Assembly: GCF_001874625.1 (NCBI RefSeq)
Contig: NZ_CP017671.1
Location: 4,712,001-4,776,000, forward strand
DNA from: Providencia rettgeri
Lineage (GTDB): Bacteria; Pseudomonadota; Gammaproteobacteria; Enterobacterales; Enterobacteriaceae
Direction of reading: 5' to 3'
Length of the DNA: 64,000 bases
In this document: piece by piece, positions 50,424-61,123 of the stretch
How the letters are laid out: each line of letters opens with the position of its first letter
Position numbering within the stretch: position 1 is the first letter of the stretch
Made by a program: the position numbers and the translations under genes
Notes under the pieces: generated by a model
Seen by the model: the letters and a program-made list of their open reading frames with translations, nothing else
Database searches by the model: none
Told to the model about the DNA's origin: nothing

Positions 50424-51680
50424 TTAAATAACACTTTTATTTTTCATCTCAATAATTTGTTCATCGCTATAACCAAGCTCTTTCAATATTTCGTGATTAT
50501 GTTCTCCCAGTAATGGAGCACTCTTAATTTCTGGAATAAAACTAGAAAACTTCACTGGGCACCCTACCGTTAAATAAGAACCCCGTATGGGTTGCTTAAC
50601 TTCAACAATAGAACCACTACCACGCAAAGATTTATCTTCCATAATCTCTTTCATACTCAGCACTGCGGAACAAGGCACGCCAAACTTATCGAAATAATCG
50701 GTTATTTCATGTTTATCTTTGTCTTTCGCAATATCTTCAATCGCATCCCATACATCCTGAATATGGCTTACCCGAGCTTCGGTCGTTGCGAAATTAGGGT
50801 CGGTTTTCCATTCCGGTCGACCAATCGCATCACAGGTGTTTTCCCAGTTATGATCCTGATTAATAAAGTAAATATAAGCATTAGGATCAGTATCACTGCC
50901 CTTACATTTAAGCATGGTGCCGGGCTGACCTCCCCCGCTGGAATTTCCGCCTCGGGGAACCGCATCACCAAACTTTCCATTTGGATATTGCGGATACTCT
51001 TCTAAATAACCTATTTTTTCTAAGCGCTGTTGGTCGCGTAATTTTACACGGCATAAATTCAGCACAGCATCTTGCATTGACATCGTCACGCGTTGACCTT
51101 TACCGGTTTTTTCGCGGTGTAACAATGCGGTTAACAAGCCAATCAGTAAATGCATTCCCGTATTACTGTCCCCAAGGGCTGCTGCACTTACAACAGGGGG
51201 GCCATCAGGGAACCCTGTTGTTGAGGCTGCACCTCCTGCTGATTGGGCAACATTTTCGTACGCTTTCACATCTGCGTAAGGCGAGTTTTGATTAAACCCT
51301 TTGATGGAACCAAAAATTAAACGAGGATTTAATTGTTGAATGTACTCCCATGTGAATCCCATATGGTCAATCGCCCCCGGATGGAAATTTTCAACTAACA
51401 CGTCCGCTTGGCGTATCAGCTTTTCCATGACTTCTTTACCCTCTGGGGTTTTAGTATCCAGCTCTAAAGAACGCTTATTACTATTAAGCATGGTAAAATA
51501 TAATGCATCCACATCAGGAATATCACGCAATTGATGACGAGTTACATCTCCAACTCTTGGTCGTTCTATCTTTATCACATCAGCCCCAAACCACGCTAAC
51601 ATTTGGGTACAAGATGGCCCAGACTGAACCCCTGTAAAATCTAGAACACGTATTCCATCTAAAGGCTTTGTAGCTGTCAT
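50424..51680 (-). CDS. Class III CoA-transferase, formyl-CoA:oxalate CoA-transferase paralogue
   Basis: 418 residues. Shares long identical blocks with the frc product at 54562-55812 ([28 protein letters not shown], catalytic Asp in [15 protein letters not shown]). It differs at substrate-site positions: FWDGPP becomes FPDGPP, QPGW becomes QPGT, KGWETD becomes KGSDTD, and the glycine loop reads NSSGGGQ. It may therefore use another acyl-CoA or acid. ATG 51680 has GAGG 6 nt upstream; ATG 51683 would be too close. Follows the transporter gene in the operon. Confidence 0.88.
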   Translation of the reverse strand: MTATKPLDGIRVLDFTGVQSGPSCTQMLAWFGADVIKIERPRVGDVTRHQLRDIPDVDALYFTMLNSNKRSLELDTKTPEGKEVMEKLIRQADVLVENFHPGAIDHMGFTWEYIQQLNPRLIFGSIKGFNQNSPYADVKAYENVAQSAGGAASTTGFPDGPPVVSAAALGDSNTGMHLLIGLLTALLHREKTGKGQRVTMSMQDAVLNLCRVKLRDQQRLEKIGYLEEYPQYPNGKFGDAVPRGGNSSGGGQPGTMLKCKGSDTDPNAYIYFINQDHNWENTCDAIGRPEWKTDPNFATTEARVSHIQDVWDAIEDIAKDKDKHEITDYFDKFGVPCSAVLSMKEIMEDKSLRGSGSIVEVKQPIRGSYLTVGCPVKFSSFIPEIKSAPLLGEHNHEILKELGYSDEQIIEMKNKSVI

Positions 51681-51702
51681 CATTTACCTCTTTTTGCCGA
51701 AA

Positions 51703-51729
51703 GACCATGATGCCAATCCCACCATGGTC
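51703..51729. repeat. Intercistronic inverted repeat (transporter - second frc)
   Basis: GACCATG (51703-51709) and CATGGTC (51723-51729), 7-bp stem with a 13-nt loop, in the 73-nt gap between the two genes. No U tract. Confidence 0.45.
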
Positions 51730-51753
51730 GAGACTTTTATCAAACGGACATTT

Positions 51754-52710
51754 CTAAGCGACGACTCGAGCGATATAGATCCACACGGGTGCTGCAATAA
51801 TAAAACCAAGTACACTTACCGCCAGTGATGCGGTTCCAGTACGGGTATAAATATTAAAGCGACTTGCAATAATAATCCCTGAGAACGCAGGTGGTAATGC
51901 CCCCGCTAATACCATCATTTGCAATTGCTCAGATTCCATATTAAACGTCATTCCCGCAAGTAACATTAAGCCTGGCATTAACACGAGTTTTAATAATGTG
52001 TTGTAAACAATTTCACCATCAAACTCGAATTTATTCGCTGCTAATGTCAAGCCTGCGGCAAATACCGCTACACCTGAATTCGCTTTAGCAATTAATTCAA
52101 AAGTCGGGTCTAAAATAGGGGGGATTTTAATACCAATAAGAACCAATACCGTTGCTAATACCGGGGCCCATACCACTGGCTCTTTGAAAGCAGAGACCAA
52201 AGCGTCCATTCCTCCTCCCCCTTTCTTACCTTCTGCATCAGATGGGTTAAGTAAAAATAGACCAATAGGAATAGTAATGGCATTAACAATAATTGAGATA
52301 ATTGCCACAACGAGACCTGTAGAAACGGTCGCGCCATAAATAGGGTCGAGTATTGCAAACCCAAGAAAACCGATGGTCGGAGAACCTGCAATCAATGCAC
52401 ATACCGCCGCTTCACCACGACTATGTTTAAAAATATATTTACAACTAAAGAAAGAGAAAAAGAAACAAATTAATAAAGTTACAAACGAAATAATGGTCAG
52501 TTTAGTGTCAGCAAATATCATTTCACGATTAGCGCGTGCAATTGAAACAAATAATGCCGCAGGTAATGCATAATTTAAAACTAATTTATTGAATGCCTTT
52601 GCTTGGTCTTCCGTAAATACATTACGCTTACCACTCGCATAACCAAGGACCATAATAATAATGATAGGCAATAGGTCACTCATAAAAATCTTCAACATAA
52701 AGTCAGCCAT
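51754..52710 (-). CDS. AEC-family (YfdV-like) transporter of the oxalate operon
   Basis: 318 residues, about ten hydrophobic segments, auxin-efflux-carrier fold. [21 protein letters not shown] at the N-terminus and [13 protein letters not shown] are typical. A hydrophilic Gly-rich loop (KKGGGG) lies near residue 165. E. coli yfdV has the same position beside frc and oxc. A role in oxalate uptake or formate exchange is an inference. ATG 52710 has AGG 8 nt upstream and is preferred to GTG 52719. Confidence 0.82.
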   Translation of the reverse strand: MADFMLKIFMSDLLPIIIIMVLGYASGKRNVFTEDQAKAFNKLVLNYALPAALFVSIARANREMIFADTKLTIISFVTLLICFFFSFFSCKYIFKHSRGEAAVCALIAGSPTIGFLGFAILDPIYGATVSTGLVVAIISIIVNAITIPIGLFLLNPSDAEGKKGGGGMDALVSAFKEPVVWAPVLATVLVLIGIKIPPILDPTFELIAKANSGVAVFAAGLTLAANKFEFDGEIVYNTLLKLVLMPGLMLLAGMTFNMESEQLQMMVLAGALPPAFSGIIIASRFNIYTRTGTASLAVSVLGFIIAAPVWIYIARVVA

Positions 52711-52745
52711 AAGACCCACCTATTTTTTGACGATAAAGTACCTTA

Positions 52746-52770
52746 CGCCACTTATATCAAGTAAGTGGCG
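52746..52770. repeat. Intercistronic hairpin (oxc - transporter)
   Basis: CGCCACTTA, 7-nt loop, TAAGTGGCG: a perfect 9-bp stem in the 93-nt gap, without a U tract. Probably modulates message stability. Confidence 0.5.
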
Positions 52771-52803
52771 CTATGAAATTTCAACTTTTAAATTGATGTT
52801 GGG

Positions 52804-54507
52804 TTAATTTTTTACTACTGATTTAGGATTCAAGCTGCCTATATGACCACTTTCAGTCCCCACATCAGGGTCTATCACCACATTAATTAACGTTGGGTTA
52901 CCTGATGTTAACCCTGCTTTCAATGCCTGTTGTATTTCTGCTGGTGTCGTTGCGTTATAGCCGATACCACCAAAAGCCTCTATCATCTTGTCGTAACGGG
53001 CAGTTCCCATTAATACCGTTGGAGAAGGGTCGCTATCACCATGCAAATTCACACCATCGCCACGGTATATTCCGCCATTATTAAAAATTAGAATGGTCAC
53101 TGGCAGTTTATAACGGCAAATAGTTTCTATCTCCATACCACTAAAACCGAATGCACTGTCACCTTCAATAGCCACCACGGGTTTACCACTGGTTACTGCC
53201 GCACCAACAGCGTAACCCATCCCCACCCCCATAACACCCCATGTTCCACAATCTAAGCGCTTACGTGGTTGGTACATATCAATAATATTTCGTCCATTAT
53301 CAAGCGTGTTAGCGCCTTCATTAACGACATAAACATCTTGGTGATCGACCAGCACATCACGGATTGCACGTAATGCATTGAAATAGTTCATCGGAGAAGT
53401 GTCAGTATTTAACTTAGCAGCCATTTTCTCGACATTGATTTTCTTATGCTCATCAATACTGGCAATCCATTCTGTTGGGGATTTAACAGGGATTGATTTA
53501 AGACCAGCCAGTAAAGACTCAATACTTGAGTAAATATCACCAACAACAGGTGCGGTTATTGGGCGGTTACTATCAATCTCAGATGGCTCAATATCCAATT
53601 GAATAAATTGAGTGTCTGGCGACCAATGCTTACCTTTTCCATGATCAAGCAACCAATTAAGGCGTGCGCCCATTAACACCACAACATCCGCACTGGATAA
53701 GGCATATGAGCGAGCTGATGCCGCTGACAGGGGGTGGGTATCCGGTAGCAAACCTTTTGCCATTGACATCGGTAAATAAGGAATACCCGTCGTTTCAATA
53801 AATTGACGAATATTGTCATCCGCTTGTGCATATGCGGCGCCTTTACCCAAAATAATTAATGGCCGCTTAGCTGATGCAAGTAACTTAAGCGCTTTATTCA
53901 CTGAATCAGGTGATGGAATTTGTCTTGGTGCAGGGTCTTCTACCTTAAAAATCGTTTTGTCTGCTTCGTCTTTATCCATCACCGCCGCTAACACCTCAGT
54001 GGTAAGGTCAAGATATACACCGCCAGGGCGACCCGATACCGAAGCTCGTATGGCTCTTGCTAAAGCAATCCCTAAATCTTCTGGTTTATTAACTCGGTAG
54101 GAAGCTTTGACAAATGGCTTTGCAGTATTCATCTGGTCCAGCTCTTCATAGTCCCCTTGTTGCAGGTCTATGATCGCCCTATCGCTTGAGCCACTTATTT
54201 GGATCATCGGAAAGCCATTGGTTGTCGCATTGGCTAGTGCCACCATACCATTTAAAAAGCCCGGTGCAGAAACCGTCAAACAAATACCGGGTTTTTGGGT
54301 AATAAAACCACTAATGGCAGCCGCATTACCCGCAGACTGTTCATGGCGAAAGCCAATATAACGTATTCCCTCGGCTTGAGCATGCCTCGCCATATCCGTA
54401 ACAGGGATACCAACAACGCCATAGATTGTGTCAATGCCATTCTTTTTTAGTGCATCAACAATAATATGCATACCATCCGTTAAATTTTGATTTTGGTCAG
54501 CAGACAT
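52804..54507 (-). CDS. oxc: Oxalyl-CoA decarboxylase
   Basis: TPP enzyme converting oxalyl-CoA to formyl-CoA and CO2. 567 residues. The TPP-activating Glu is in FRHEQSAGNAAA, the TPP motif is GDSAFGFSGMEIETICRYKLPVTILIFNNGG, and YGVVGIPVTDMARHAQ is diagnostic. ATG 54507 has GAGG 5 nt upstream; the E. coli protein starts at the matching residue. Between the two frc genes' positions in the operon, directly after frc. Confidence 0.96.
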   Translation of the reverse strand: MSADQNQNLTDGMHIIVDALKKNGIDTIYGVVGIPVTDMARHAQAEGIRYIGFRHEQSAGNAAAISGFITQKPGICLTVSAPGFLNGMVALANATTNGFPMIQISGSSDRAIIDLQQGDYEELDQMNTAKPFVKASYRVNKPEDLGIALARAIRASVSGRPGGVYLDLTTEVLAAVMDKDEADKTIFKVEDPAPRQIPSPDSVNKALKLLASAKRPLIILGKGAAYAQADDNIRQFIETTGIPYLPMSMAKGLLPDTHPLSAASARSYALSSADVVVLMGARLNWLLDHGKGKHWSPDTQFIQLDIEPSEIDSNRPITAPVVGDIYSSIESLLAGLKSIPVKSPTEWIASIDEHKKINVEKMAAKLNTDTSPMNYFNALRAIRDVLVDHQDVYVVNEGANTLDNGRNIIDMYQPRKRLDCGTWGVMGVGMGYAVGAAVTSGKPVVAIEGDSAFGFSGMEIETICRYKLPVTILIFNNGGIYRGDGVNLHGDSDPSPTVLMGTARYDKMIEAFGGIGYNATTPAEIQQALKAGLTSGNPTLINVVIDPDVGTESGHIGSLNPKSVVKN

Positions 54508-54533
54508 GTCCACCTCATCGATAGCAGAATGAT

Positions 54534-54551
54534 GGGGAAGGTATTCTCCCC
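54534..54551. repeat. Intercistronic hairpin (frc - oxc)
   Basis: GGGGA and TCCCC pair around an 8-nt loop in the 54-nt gap between frc and oxc. Short stem, low weight alone. Confidence 0.35.
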
Positions 54552-54561
54552 CAATTACAAT

Positions 54562-55812
54562 TTAGATAGCTTTATTGGTTCGCATAGATGCAATTTCATC
54601 TGCACTGTAACCTAGCTCAGTCAGTACTTCTTCTGTGTGCTCACCCAACAATGGGGCACTCTTTATATCTGGTGTGAACGAAGAGAATTTCATTGGGCAG
54701 CCTACAGTTAAGTAAGTGCCTCTTTTAGGTTGTTCTACTTCAACAACGCTTCCGCTATCACGAAGTGATTGGTCTCTGGCAATTTCACGCATGCTCAGTA
54801 CTGGCGCACATGGCACCCCATACTTACTGAGGTATTCAACGGCTTCATGTTTGTCTTTATCTGCCAAGAACTTTTCGATTTCAGCAAAGATATCAAAGAT
54901 ATGTGGCTGTCGAGCTTGTGGGGTACTATAAGCTGGGTCACTCGCCCATTCCGGCTTACCAATGGCAATGCAAGTCTGTTCCCAATCTTGTTCCTGAATA
55001 GTGAAATAGATATAAGCATTCGGGTCTGTTTCCCAGCCTTTACATTTCAAGATCCAACCGGGCTGCACACCGCCTCCCGCATTTCCGCCACGGGGAACAG
55101 CATCACCAAATTTACCATTTGGATACTGAGGGTATTCTTCTAAATAGCCGATTTTTTCTAAACGCTGCTGATCGCGTAGTTTTACACGACATAAGTTGAG
55201 TACAGCATCTTGCATCGACATCGTCACGCGTTGCCCTTTACCCGTTTTCTCTCGATGTAACAGTGCTGCCAATAAGCCGATTAATAAATGCATCCCTGTA
55301 TTACTGTCACCTAATGCAGCGGCGCTGACAAGTGGAGGACCATCCCAAAAACCGGTAGTTGATGCAGCTCCACCAGCGGCTTGAGCCACATTTTCATAAG
55401 CTTTAACATTGGCATAAGGTGAGTTTTCATCGAAACCTTTAATGGAGCCGAAAATCAGACGAGGATTTAATTCTTGAATATGTTCCCAAGTAAAACCCAT
55501 ATGGTCGATGGCACCTGGATGGAAGTTTTCAACAAGGACATCGGCTTGTTTGATCAGCCGCTCCATAACTTCTTTCCCTTCTGGCGTTTTGGTATTTAAT
55601 TCAACGGAACGTTTATTACTATTGAGCATGGTAAAATAAAGCGCATCAACATCGGGAATATCTCTAAGTTGATTACGAGTTACATCACCAACGCCGGGGC
55701 GTTCAATTTTTATCACATCAGCCCCAAACCACGCTAACATTTGGGTACAAGATGGCCCTGACTGTACACCGGTGAAATCGAGTACTTTGATACCTTGTAA
55801 AGGAAGATCCAT
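54562..55812 (-). CDS. frc: Formyl-CoA:oxalate CoA-transferase
   Basis: Moves CoA from formyl-CoA to oxalate, giving oxalyl-CoA and formate. 416 residues, the E. coli Frc length and numbering: D169 (AALGDS) is the catalytic Asp. The glycine loop reads GGGVQ where E. coli has GGGGQ; W156, W253 and W260 are kept. ATG 55812 is preceded by GAGG 6 nt away. First gene of frc-oxc-transporter-frc2-nitrilase; promoter expected in 55813-56247. Confidence 0.95.
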   Translation of the reverse strand: MDLPLQGIKVLDFTGVQSGPSCTQMLAWFGADVIKIERPGVGDVTRNQLRDIPDVDALYFTMLNSNKRSVELNTKTPEGKEVMERLIKQADVLVENFHPGAIDHMGFTWEHIQELNPRLIFGSIKGFDENSPYANVKAYENVAQAAGGAASTTGFWDGPPLVSAAALGDSNTGMHLLIGLLAALLHREKTGKGQRVTMSMQDAVLNLCRVKLRDQQRLEKIGYLEEYPQYPNGKFGDAVPRGGNAGGGVQPGWILKCKGWETDPNAYIYFTIQEQDWEQTCIAIGKPEWASDPAYSTPQARQPHIFDIFAEIEKFLADKDKHEAVEYLSKYGVPCAPVLSMREIARDQSLRDSGSVVEVEQPKRGTYLTVGCPMKFSSFTPDIKSAPLLGEHTEEVLTELGYSADEIASMRTNKAI

Positions 55813-56299
55813 GCATTACCTCTTTATTTAGCTATCGTAAATGGAATGAATGATATTTATTTCACTGTATTAAAATAATATATTTAAATATGAGGGTTTT
55901 TATTTTGTTGAGGTAATATATTCCGCAACCGTTAACTATTTGTATTAAATATTATGGTATAAGTCCAGTGATTCGCCGCTTTAATTATTTTTTAATATCA
56001 ATAGGCTAAAATAATATTAAATATAGTAATTAATTTCACTATTGCTCTATTATTGAATAATAAATCAACATCATCTAAATGTATTATTTAGTTACTCTAA
56101 ATATGACCATCTTTATTAAATAAAGCATAAAATTAAGATAATAAATCTAATATCGACATTCTAATATTGATAAATTAAAATATATTTTTAATAAATAATT
56201 AAACACAGTTAAAATAAAACCCATCTGAATATGATAATTAAATAATATAAAAAAACCCACAAATATAATTTGTGGGTTTTAAAAATACTATCAAGATAC
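55813..56299. other. 487-nt A+T-rich region between the oxalate operon and fdoI
   Basis: Carries the fdoGHI terminator at its right end and must hold the frc promoter. The sequence is extremely A/T-rich, so promoter-like hexamers are everywhere and none stands out. No ORF. Right edge of the block inserted between fdoI and fdhE. Confidence 0.5.
56248..56280 (-). terminator. Intrinsic terminator of fdoGHI
   Basis: AAAACCCACAAAT and ATTTGTGGGTTTT form a 13-bp stem around 3 nt, followed on the minus strand by a T run. It lies 20 nt after the fdoI stop. Confidence 0.85.
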
Positions 56300-56947
56300 T
56301 TAGTTTTTCTCTTGCTGCTGCTTTTCTTTTTCGATGATTTCACGGTACCAGCGTGGGTGATGCTTTCTTGCCCAACCACGAGTTACCCAACCTTCAACCA
56401 TCGCACGTACAGAGCCTTTCACCCAAATTGCAGCGTATGCATGCACCACTATCATGATGATCAATGCGATAGCTGAAAGTGAGTGCACTAAGATAGCCGC
56501 ACGATAAACAGGAATAGGGAAATAATCCGCAAAATAAGGGCGCCACATAATCACACCTGTGATAACCAATGCTAGTAAGCAAATGGTGACTACCCAATAT
56601 ACCCCTTTTTGACCGAGGTTATATTGCCCTACATCGCCTGCCTCTTCGTTTTTCAGTACCTTACCAATATTCTTAGCCCACTTAATATCTTCTTTATTAA
56701 TGAAGTTATGGTGGAAATAACGGAAGAACATAAACACGAACAGCAAGAACATCGCTGTGCCCACGAATGGATGTAAAATTCGAGACAGTTGTGGCGTACC
56801 TAAAATGTTCATAAACCAGTTTAATGATGGGAAAAAGAACCCTAGACCACTGATCGCGGTGAACAAAAAGCAAATCACAACCGCCCAGTGATTGATCCTT
56901 TCAATCGGCTTATGGCGGATAATTTTATCGTTATCATCTGGCATCAT
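56300..56947 (-). CDS. fdoI: Formate dehydrogenase-O, cytochrome b556 subunit
   Basis: Membrane anchor that passes electrons from FdoH to quinone. 215 residues, four membrane segments; haem-ligand histidines in [20 protein letters not shown] vicinity (LHPF) and [18 protein letters not shown]. Overlaps the fdoH stop by 4 nt. Ends in a Gln/Lys-rich cytoplasmic tail. Confidence 0.95.
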   Translation of the reverse strand: MMPDDNDKIIRHKPIERINHWAVVICFLFTAISGLGFFFPSLNWFMNILGTPQLSRILHPFVGTAMFLLFVFMFFRYFHHNFINKEDIKWAKNIGKVLKNEEAGDVGQYNLGQKGVYWVVTICLLALVITGVIMWRPYFADYFPIPVYRAAILVHSLSAIALIIMIVVHAYAAIWVKGSVRAMVEGWVTRGWARKHHPRWYREIIEKEKQQQEKN

Positions 56948-57888
56948 TTCTGATCCTCCCCTTCTTTTGATTTCGAAGTGTCAGATGACATTGCATTATG
57001 CAAATCTTCTAAAGCCTCTTCTTCATCTTTTTTGGAGACGCGGTTCGGACCAATACCCACATAGTGGAAGATGGCCGCCGCAAATGTTGCAGCAAAACCA
57101 ACCGCTGCCAACGGCTTCCAGATACCTTTCCAGAAAGTGACGGTTGGGCTGATTGTCGGGTTTTCCGGCAGCCCGTGGTACAACTGAGGTTTATCTGCGT
57201 GGTGTAAGACGTACATAACATGCGTACCGCCAACACCTTCAGGGTCATATAAACCTGCATTTGCATAACCACGTGTTTTCAGCTCTTCAACACGCTCACC
57301 TGCCATGTTAATCATGTCTTCTTTGCTACCGAAATGAATAGCCCCTGTCGGACAAGTTTTCACACACGCAGGCTCTTGACCGACTTCAACTCGGTCAACA
57401 CACAACGTACATTTGTATGCACGGTTATCTTCTGGGTTGATACGTGGCACATCAAACGGGCAACCCGCAATACAGTAACCGCAACCAATACAATGTTCTG
57501 ATTGGAAATCAACGATACCGTTTTTGTACTGAACAATAGCACCTTCTGAAGGACATGCCTTTAAGCACCCTGGGTCAGCACAGTGCATACAGCCATCTTT
57601 ACGGATCAGCCATTCAAACTTATCGTTTTCTTCGACTTCAGAAAAACGCATTACTGTCCATGATTTAGCTGTTAAATCTGTTGGGTTATCATATACCCCA
57701 ACGTTAGTCCCTATTTTGTCACGGATATCATTCCATTCGGAACATGCGACCTGACAAGCTTTGCAGCCGATACAGGTCGTAACGTCGATAAGCTTTGCAA
57801 CCTCTTCCTTATAGTCCCGCACCTGAGGTGCGGGAGTCAGGGAATTGGTGGCAGAACGACGAATAATGTCCTGAGATTGCATTGACAT
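56944..57888 (-). CDS. fdoH: Formate dehydrogenase-O, iron-sulfur subunit
   Basis: 314 residues. Four ferredoxin-type 4Fe-4S cysteine groups: [43 protein letters not shown] and CTLCVDR ... CVKTCPTG. One C-terminal membrane helix (about 255-280) anchors it on the periplasmic side. 11 nt after fdoG and overlapping fdoI. Confidence 0.96.
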   Translation of the reverse strand: MSMQSQDIIRRSATNSLTPAPQVRDYKEEVAKLIDVTTCIGCKACQVACSEWNDIRDKIGTNVGVYDNPTDLTAKSWTVMRFSEVEENDKFEWLIRKDGCMHCADPGCLKACPSEGAIVQYKNGIVDFQSEHCIGCGYCIAGCPFDVPRINPEDNRAYKCTLCVDRVEVGQEPACVKTCPTGAIHFGSKEDMINMAGERVEELKTRGYANAGLYDPEGVGGTHVMYVLHHADKPQLYHGLPENPTISPTVTFWKGIWKPLAAVGFAATFAAAIFHYVGIGPNRVSKKDEEEALEDLHNAMSSDTSKSKEGEDQK

Positions 57889-57899
57889 AATTTATCTCC

Positions 57900-60800
57900 T
57901 TACACCTTTTCCACATTGACAAGGAATGATTTAAATTCCGGTGTCTGAGTATTCGCATCACCCACAAACGGCGTTAACGTATTAGCGATAAAGCCTTTCA
58001 CTGCCAAACCTTCAAATCCCCAGTGAATTGGAATACCGATAGTATCGATATCTTTTCCAGCCACTTTCAGGGTATGAATACGTTTGGTAACGACTGCTTT
58101 CGCTTTGATGTAACCACGTTTAGAGCTAACTTTCACCGTATCGCCTTGCTTGATACCTTTTTCATTCGCTAAACGTTCACCAATCTCGATGAATTGTTGC
58201 GGCTGAATAATGGCATTTAACAGAGCATGTTTTGTCCAATAGTGGAAGTGTTCCGTTAAGCGATAAGTGGTTCCCACATAAGGGAATTCAGTCGCTTTAC
58301 CCATTTGAGCCCAGTCATCTTTAAAGACACGAGCCGCAGGGTTAGACACCACATTTGGATGCAATGGGTTAGTATCAAGCGGGGTCTCGATAGGCTCGTA
58401 ATGCTCTGGGAATGGGCCTTCCGCCATTTTATCCAGTGCGAATAAACGCCCCATACCTTCCGGTTGCATGATAAACGGACCAACACCACTACCCGGAGCA
58501 GCATTGCTATAGTCAGGAATATCCATTCCTGTCCATTTGCTGCCATCCCACTCGAGAATCTGACGTTTTGGGTCCCACGGTTTACCCATTGGGTCAGCTG
58601 ATGCGCGGTTATAAATCACGCGACGGTTCAAAGGCCATGCCCATGCCCAACCTAATGTGTTACCCAGACCTGTTGGGTCAGAGTTATCACGGTTAGCCAT
58701 CTGGTTACCTTTTGGTGTCCAGCTACCCGTAAAGATCCAGCAACCACTTGATGTCGTACCGTCATCACGTAATTGAGCAAAGGAGCTAAGTAATTCGCCT
58801 TTTTTAACAATCACGTTGCCATCTGCATCTTTCAAGTCAACTAAAGCATAGCCATTGTTTTCTTGAGCGACTTCTTCCGGAGTTGGATTATCACGGTCAA
58901 AGTAGTTCCAAGTCATACTCAGAACCTGCTCTGGCACAGCACCACCTTCGGCAGCATATAACTGACGCATGCGATGGAAAATCCCCGAAAGAATTTCACC
59001 ATCACTAATGGCTTCGCCCGGAGCATCCGCACCTTTCCAGTGCCATTGTAACCAACGAGCTGAGTTAACAATCGAGCCATTTTCTTCAGCAAAACAACAA
59101 GAAGGTAGACGGAATACCGTAGTTTGGATTTCTTCCGGTTTCACATCGTTCATTTCGCCGTGGTTTTGCCAGAAATTGGATGTTTCCGTATTCAGCGGGT
59201 CAACGGTAATTAAATACTTCAACTTAGAAAGTGATTTAATGACTTTGTTTTTATTCGGGAATGAAGCAACCGGGTTAAAGCCTTGGCAGATATAACCGTT
59301 AACTTCCCCCTTATCCATCATTTCGAAATAACGCAACACATCGTAGCCTTGATCCCATTTCGGTAATAAATCAAAGCCCCAGTCATTTTCTTTCTGCGCT
59401 TTATCACCATAAAAAGTTTTCATCATACTGACGAAAAATTTCGGATAGTTGCTCCAATAGTTAACTTGGCCTGCAACCGTCGCTTTCGGTGTATTGGCAG
59501 TTAAATAACTGTCTAATGTCGTTTGTTTTTCGGATGGTAAGGTCAAATAACCCGGCAAGCTTTGAGATAGCAAGCCTAAGTCAGTTAACCCTTGGATATT
59601 GGAGTGCCCGCGCAGTGCGTTTACACCACCGCCTAGCATCCCCATATTACCCAGAAGTAACTGGATCATCGCCATAGTACGAATGTTTTGGGCACCAACA
59701 GTATGTTGTGTCCAACCTAATGCGTACAAGAACGAAGCGGTTTTATCTTTAGCACTCGTTTCTGCAAGGTATTCACAGACTTGCAAGAAGTCTTTAATTG
59801 GCGTACCACAGATGTTATTCACCACTTCAGGTGTATAACGGCTGACGTGCTCTTTTAATAGATTTAGCACACAACGTGGGTGTTTCAGAGTCGGATCGCG
59901 CAGCGCAAGGCCGTTTTCATCCATCTCATAGTTCCACGTGGTTTTGTCGTATTGACGTTTTTCTTCGTCATAACCTGTAAACAGGCCGTCATCAAAACCA
60001 TAATCTTCACGAATAACTAAACTGGCGTTGGTATACGCTTCCACGTATTCACGCTGAATTTTTTCATTATCCAATAAGTATTTGATAACACCAGACAAGA
60101 ACGCAATATCAGTACCTGAGCGAATAGGCGTGTAAAAATCCGCCACTGCCGCAGTACGGGTAAAGCGAGGGTCAATAACGATTAGTTTGGCTTTATTATG
60201 GATTTTAGCTTCCATCGCCCAGCGGAAACCGACTGGATGCGCTTCTGCCGCATTACCACCCATAACGACAACTAGGTTTGCATTTTTAATGTCAACCCAG
60301 TGGTTGGTCATCGCACCGCGACCAAATGTTGGAGCAAGACTTGCTACCGTTGGTCCGTGTCAGACACGCGCTTGGTTATCTACGGCAAGCATGCCGAGAG
60401 CGCGGGTAAATTTTTGGGTTACAAAGCCGCTTTCATTGCTTCCTGCGGATGCACATAGCATACCGGTGGTTAGCCAACGGTTAACAGTGACACCCTCTTT
60501 ATTTTTTTCAATAAAGTTCGCATCGCGGTCTTCTTTCATTAACTTAGCGATACGATCAAAGGCTTCATTCCAAGTGATACGTTTCCACTCATTTGTCCCT
60601 GGCTCACGCACTTCAGGGTACTTAAGGCGGCTTTCACTGTGGATAAAATCGATAAGTCCAGCACCTTTAGGACAAAGTGCACCACGGTTTACCGGATGAT
60701 CCGGGTCCCCTTCAATATGGAAAATGCTTTCTTTCGCATTTTTCGCGCCATCACCAAGGCTGTACATTAACAGCCCACAGCCGACAGAACAGTAGGTACA

Positions 60801-60947
60801 GGTATTTCTGGTTTCCTTCGCACGCAGTAATTTATACTGGCGCGTTGACGCTAACGCAGTGGCGGGTGCAAACCCTAATGCTGCTGCCGTCGTACCTGCC
60901 ATACCGCCAGCGCAGATCTTAAAGAACTGCCTTCTGCTGACTTGCAT
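57900..60947 (-). CDS. fdoG: Formate dehydrogenase-O, major subunit (selenoprotein)
   Basis: Molybdopterin enzyme oxidising formate to CO2 in the periplasm. 1015 residues when the in-frame TGA at 60360-60362 is read as selenocysteine 196 (context ...NQARV-U-HGPTVASLAP, as in E. coli FdoG). Tat signal SRRQFFK at residues 4-10, 4Fe-4S site CTYCSVGCG. ATG 60947 has GAGGAG upstream; ATG 60968 is in frame but lacks a site. Divergence from fdhD matches fdo rather than fdn. Naive ORF calling splits it into 60360-60968 and 57900-60311. Confidence 0.96.
60320..60355 (-). promoter_or_regulatory. Bacterial SECIS hairpin of fdoG
   Basis: Just 3' of the UGA, the message pairs GACCAA (60350-60355) with UUGGUC (60320-60325), and an apical stem AGCAA/UUGCU (60333-60345) closes a GUC loop. 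The GU in the loop is the SelB contact in known bacterial SECIS elements. The sequence is nearly that of the E. coli fdn/fdo elements as I recall them. Confidence 0.85.
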
Positions 60948-61123
60948 GGGGATCTCCTCATTATACATTGCTCATGTTTACCTAACGCCAATCGCGATAA
61001 TCAGGTAAACTGTTCTTATTCAACGTCTTCCCTATCGTATCCAGGTACATTGCCTGGCAAATGGTGTAAATTCTTTTTACCCATAATTAATATTATGTAT
61101 CATTAATGCTAGGAATTCATCTA

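Noticed and set aside
60360-60362. In-frame TGA in fdoG as a nonsense mutation
   Set aside because: Position, flanking residues and SECIS hairpin match the known selenocysteine site, and selA/selB are present.
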